Below are positions 62,718 to 64,000 of a stretch of 64,000 nt of DNA, one piece after another (position 1 is the stretch's first letter; every line of letters begins with the position of its first letter). Origin of the DNA: SXIZ01 sp040079795 (lineage in GTDB: Bacteria; Pseudomonadota; Gammaproteobacteria; Methylococcales; Methylomonadaceae); contig JBEBJQ010000008.1 in assembly GCA_040079795.1 (NCBI GenBank), positions 1 through 64,000 of the forward strand, in the 5' to 3' direction. The notes under the pieces are model-generated. The model was not told where the DNA came from, ran no database searches, and saw only the letters and a list, made by a program, of their open reading frames with translations. Made by a program: the position numbers and the translations under genes.

Positions 62718-63830
62718 TTAGGCTTTATCCGTAAGGGCAATCCCTTGAGATTGCCCTTTTATAGTGGTTATGTTTTGTTGTAGTAAAGCCCATTGCACAT
62801 GTTCCCGCACCATTTCTGATGAATGCGTCAATTTTTGTTGTAGCGCTCCTTGTATGGGCGCTGATGATTTCGCGTTACCTAAAGCCACCGCAATATTCCT
62901 TAGCCAGCGTATATGGCCAATGCGCCGAATCGCAGAACCTTCGGTTTTGCGCAAAAAAGTTTCCTCATCCCACTTAAATACATCCAACAATTGTTGGTTA
63001 TTAAGTTGCTGGCGCGGATTAAAATCGCCTTCGGCGGTCAGTTTAGCAAAGCGGTTCCAGGGGCAAATAATTTGGCAATCATCGCAGCCGTAGATGCGGT
63101 TGCCTATAAGCGGCCTAAAAGGCTCCGGGATAGAGCCGTGCAGCTCGATGGTTAGATAAGACACGCAGCGGCGCGCATCGACTTGATAAGGCGCAACAAT
63201 GGCTTGGGTGGGACAAATGCTCAAGCAAGCGCTACAACTGCCACAGTGGTTATCACTACTTTTATCGGGTGGTAAGGGCAGATCGGTATATAGCTCGCCT
63301 AAAAAAAACCATGATCCGGCACGGCGATTAATAACATTGGAATGCTTGCCAATCCAACCCAAGCCGGCTTTTTCGGCAAGTGCCTTTTCTAGAACCGGCG
63401 CACTGTCTACAAAAGCGCGATACCCAAAAGCACCGATTTTATCGGTAATTTTATCGGCTAATATTTGCAGGCGCTGGCGTAGCAGTTTGTGGTAATCTCG
63501 GCCTAAGGCATACCGGGAGACATAGGCTTTTAAGGGATCATCAAGAACGGCTTGCGAAACCTTGGTAGTTTCCGGTAAATAATCCATGCGCACTGAAATC
63601 ACGCTGCTCGTGCCGGGAATCAATAGTTCAGGATGGCTACGTTTAAGGCCATGCCGTTGCATATAATCCATTTCCCCTTGATAGCTGTTGTTTAACCAAG
63701 CCTCAAAATGCTGCTGCGCAGCCGTTAAGTCAGTATCGGTTATGCCGACTTGTTGAAATCCGAGTTCAGCGCCCCAGCGTTTAATTTGACTGGCGAGTCT
63801 TGATTGGGTTTCTGGATCGCTTAGGGGCAT
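62718..63830 (-). CDS. queG: Epoxyqueuosine reductase
   Basis: QueG performs the last step of queuosine synthesis in tRNA, using cobalamin and two 4Fe-4S clusters. The 370-residue protein has GFQQVGITDTDL near 20, the cobalamin-site region (VDSAPVLEKALAEKAGLGWIG near 140), CGSCSACLSICPTQAI near 197 and CDDCQIICPWNRF near 247, then a HEAT-like C-terminus. Because it needs cobalamin, it is one of the enzymes served by the B12 genes in this window. Its last 15 codons contain the grxD terminator. Confidence 0.95.
   Translation of the reverse strand: MPLSDPETQSRLASQIKRWGAELGFQQVGITDTDLTAAQQHFEAWLNNSYQGEMDYMQRHGLKRSHPELLIPGTSSVISVRMDYLPETTKVSQAVLDDPLKAYVSRYALGRDYHKLLRQRLQILADKITDKIGAFGYRAFVDSAPVLEKALAEKAGLGWIGKHSNVINRRAGSWFFLGELYTDLPLPPDKSSDNHCGSCSACLSICPTQAIVAPYQVDARRCVSYLTIELHGSIPEPFRPLIGNRIYGCDDCQIICPWNRFAKLTAEGDFNPRQQLNNQQLLDVFKWDEETFLRKTEGSAIRRIGHIRWLRNIAVALGNAKSSAPIQGALQQKLTHSSEMVREHVQWALLQQNITTIKGQSQGIALTDKA
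62733..62760 (+). terminator. grxD terminator nested in the end of queG
   Basis: A 10-bp perfect stem (AAGGGCAATC / GATTGCCCTT) with a 6-base loop and a short T run lies 19 bases after grxD. It falls within queG codons for the final residues (about QSQGIALTD), so the same DNA codes for protein and ends the opposite transcript. Confidence 0.82.
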
Positions 63831-64000
63831 GATAGGCCGGAATCTGAAAAGGGTGCGGGTTTATGGCTATGGAGTATGAGTTTAAAAATTAACTGTACAA
63901 GCAGCTTGGTGTTGTTTGGTATTAAATTAGGGGGTGGGATCCAAAAGGCTGCGTGAGAAAAGAAAGGCTTATTCCATTAGTTTAAAAAAAATCTTTAGGG

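Overview
The window looks like chromosomal DNA of a free-living, flagellated, aerobic gammaproteobacterium. The mix of genes (bacteriohemerythrin next to an aa3/caa3-type oxidase cluster, cobalamin uptake plus late-step synthesis, carboxynorspermidine decarboxylase, a two-gene-per-step biotin operon) fits a Methylococcales-type methanotroph best, but no methane or methanol oxidation gene is present, so that placement is inference. The first 16 bases match the Tn5/Nextera mosaic end used in sequencing libraries, so the left edge is a contig end carrying adapter, not biology.

Layout. 1-4.9 kb (minus strand): a truncated AAA-type ATPase, metG, a quinone-oxidoreductase-like enzyme and nspC. 5.2-10.6 kb (plus): leuC, leuD, four accessory genes (NERD nuclease-like, Uma2 nuclease-like and two very small conserved-looking ORFs), then a synthase whose specificity residues match Leptospira citramalate synthase rather than LeuA. 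10.6-11.5 kb: TauE/SafE permease. 11.9-16.6 kb: a CBS-nucleotidyltransferase of the PtmE type, then fliC (with a good sigma-28 promoter), flaG, fliD, fliS and a FliT-like gene. 16.6-19.9 kb: a four-helix membrane protein and a GTPase-like protein with a ruined P-loop, a SnoaL-like protein and an alanine-rich lipoprotein.

20-34.3 kb is a cobalamin region: cbiA (minus), a cobalamin riboswitch, btuB, btuM, bluB, cobT, then an accessory island (VapBC-like pair with a frameshifted toxin, an orphan gene, a collagen-like surface protein with a G9 frameshifting tract), then cobS, cobC, cobD, cobQ, cbiB and cobU. Together these take up B12 or corrinoid, make the lower ligand dimethylbenzimidazole and assemble the nucleotide loop. 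The early corrin-ring genes are not here.

34.4-41.5 kb: comF, then bioB, an accessory pair (frameshifted HEPN-domain gene and a small hypothetical gene), then bioF-bioH-bioC-bioD tightly overlapped. 41.6-48.8 kb: bacteriohemerythrin, then coxB (two tandem cytochrome c domains), coxA, a 34-residue membrane protein, ctaG, coxC, a twin-helix protein, a SURF1 protein and an SCO-like protein. 48.8-52.4 kb: a fusion of a heme A synthase-like eight-helix domain to FtsY, then ftsE and ftsX. 52.6-62.2 kb: ppk1, cpdA, argA, a small secreted protein, ilvD, an SH3/coiled-coil/membrane-anchor protein, argF and argD. 62.4-64 kb: grxD and queG, converging on a terminator placed inside the 3' end of queG.

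The points most worth following are the FtsY fusion, the G9/C8 tracts of the collagen-like gene, the GTPase-like protein with a lost P-loop, the citramalate-type synthase in the leu locus, and the accessory genes lodged in the leu and bio operons. No tRNA, rRNA, insertion sequence, prophage or CRISPR array was recognised.
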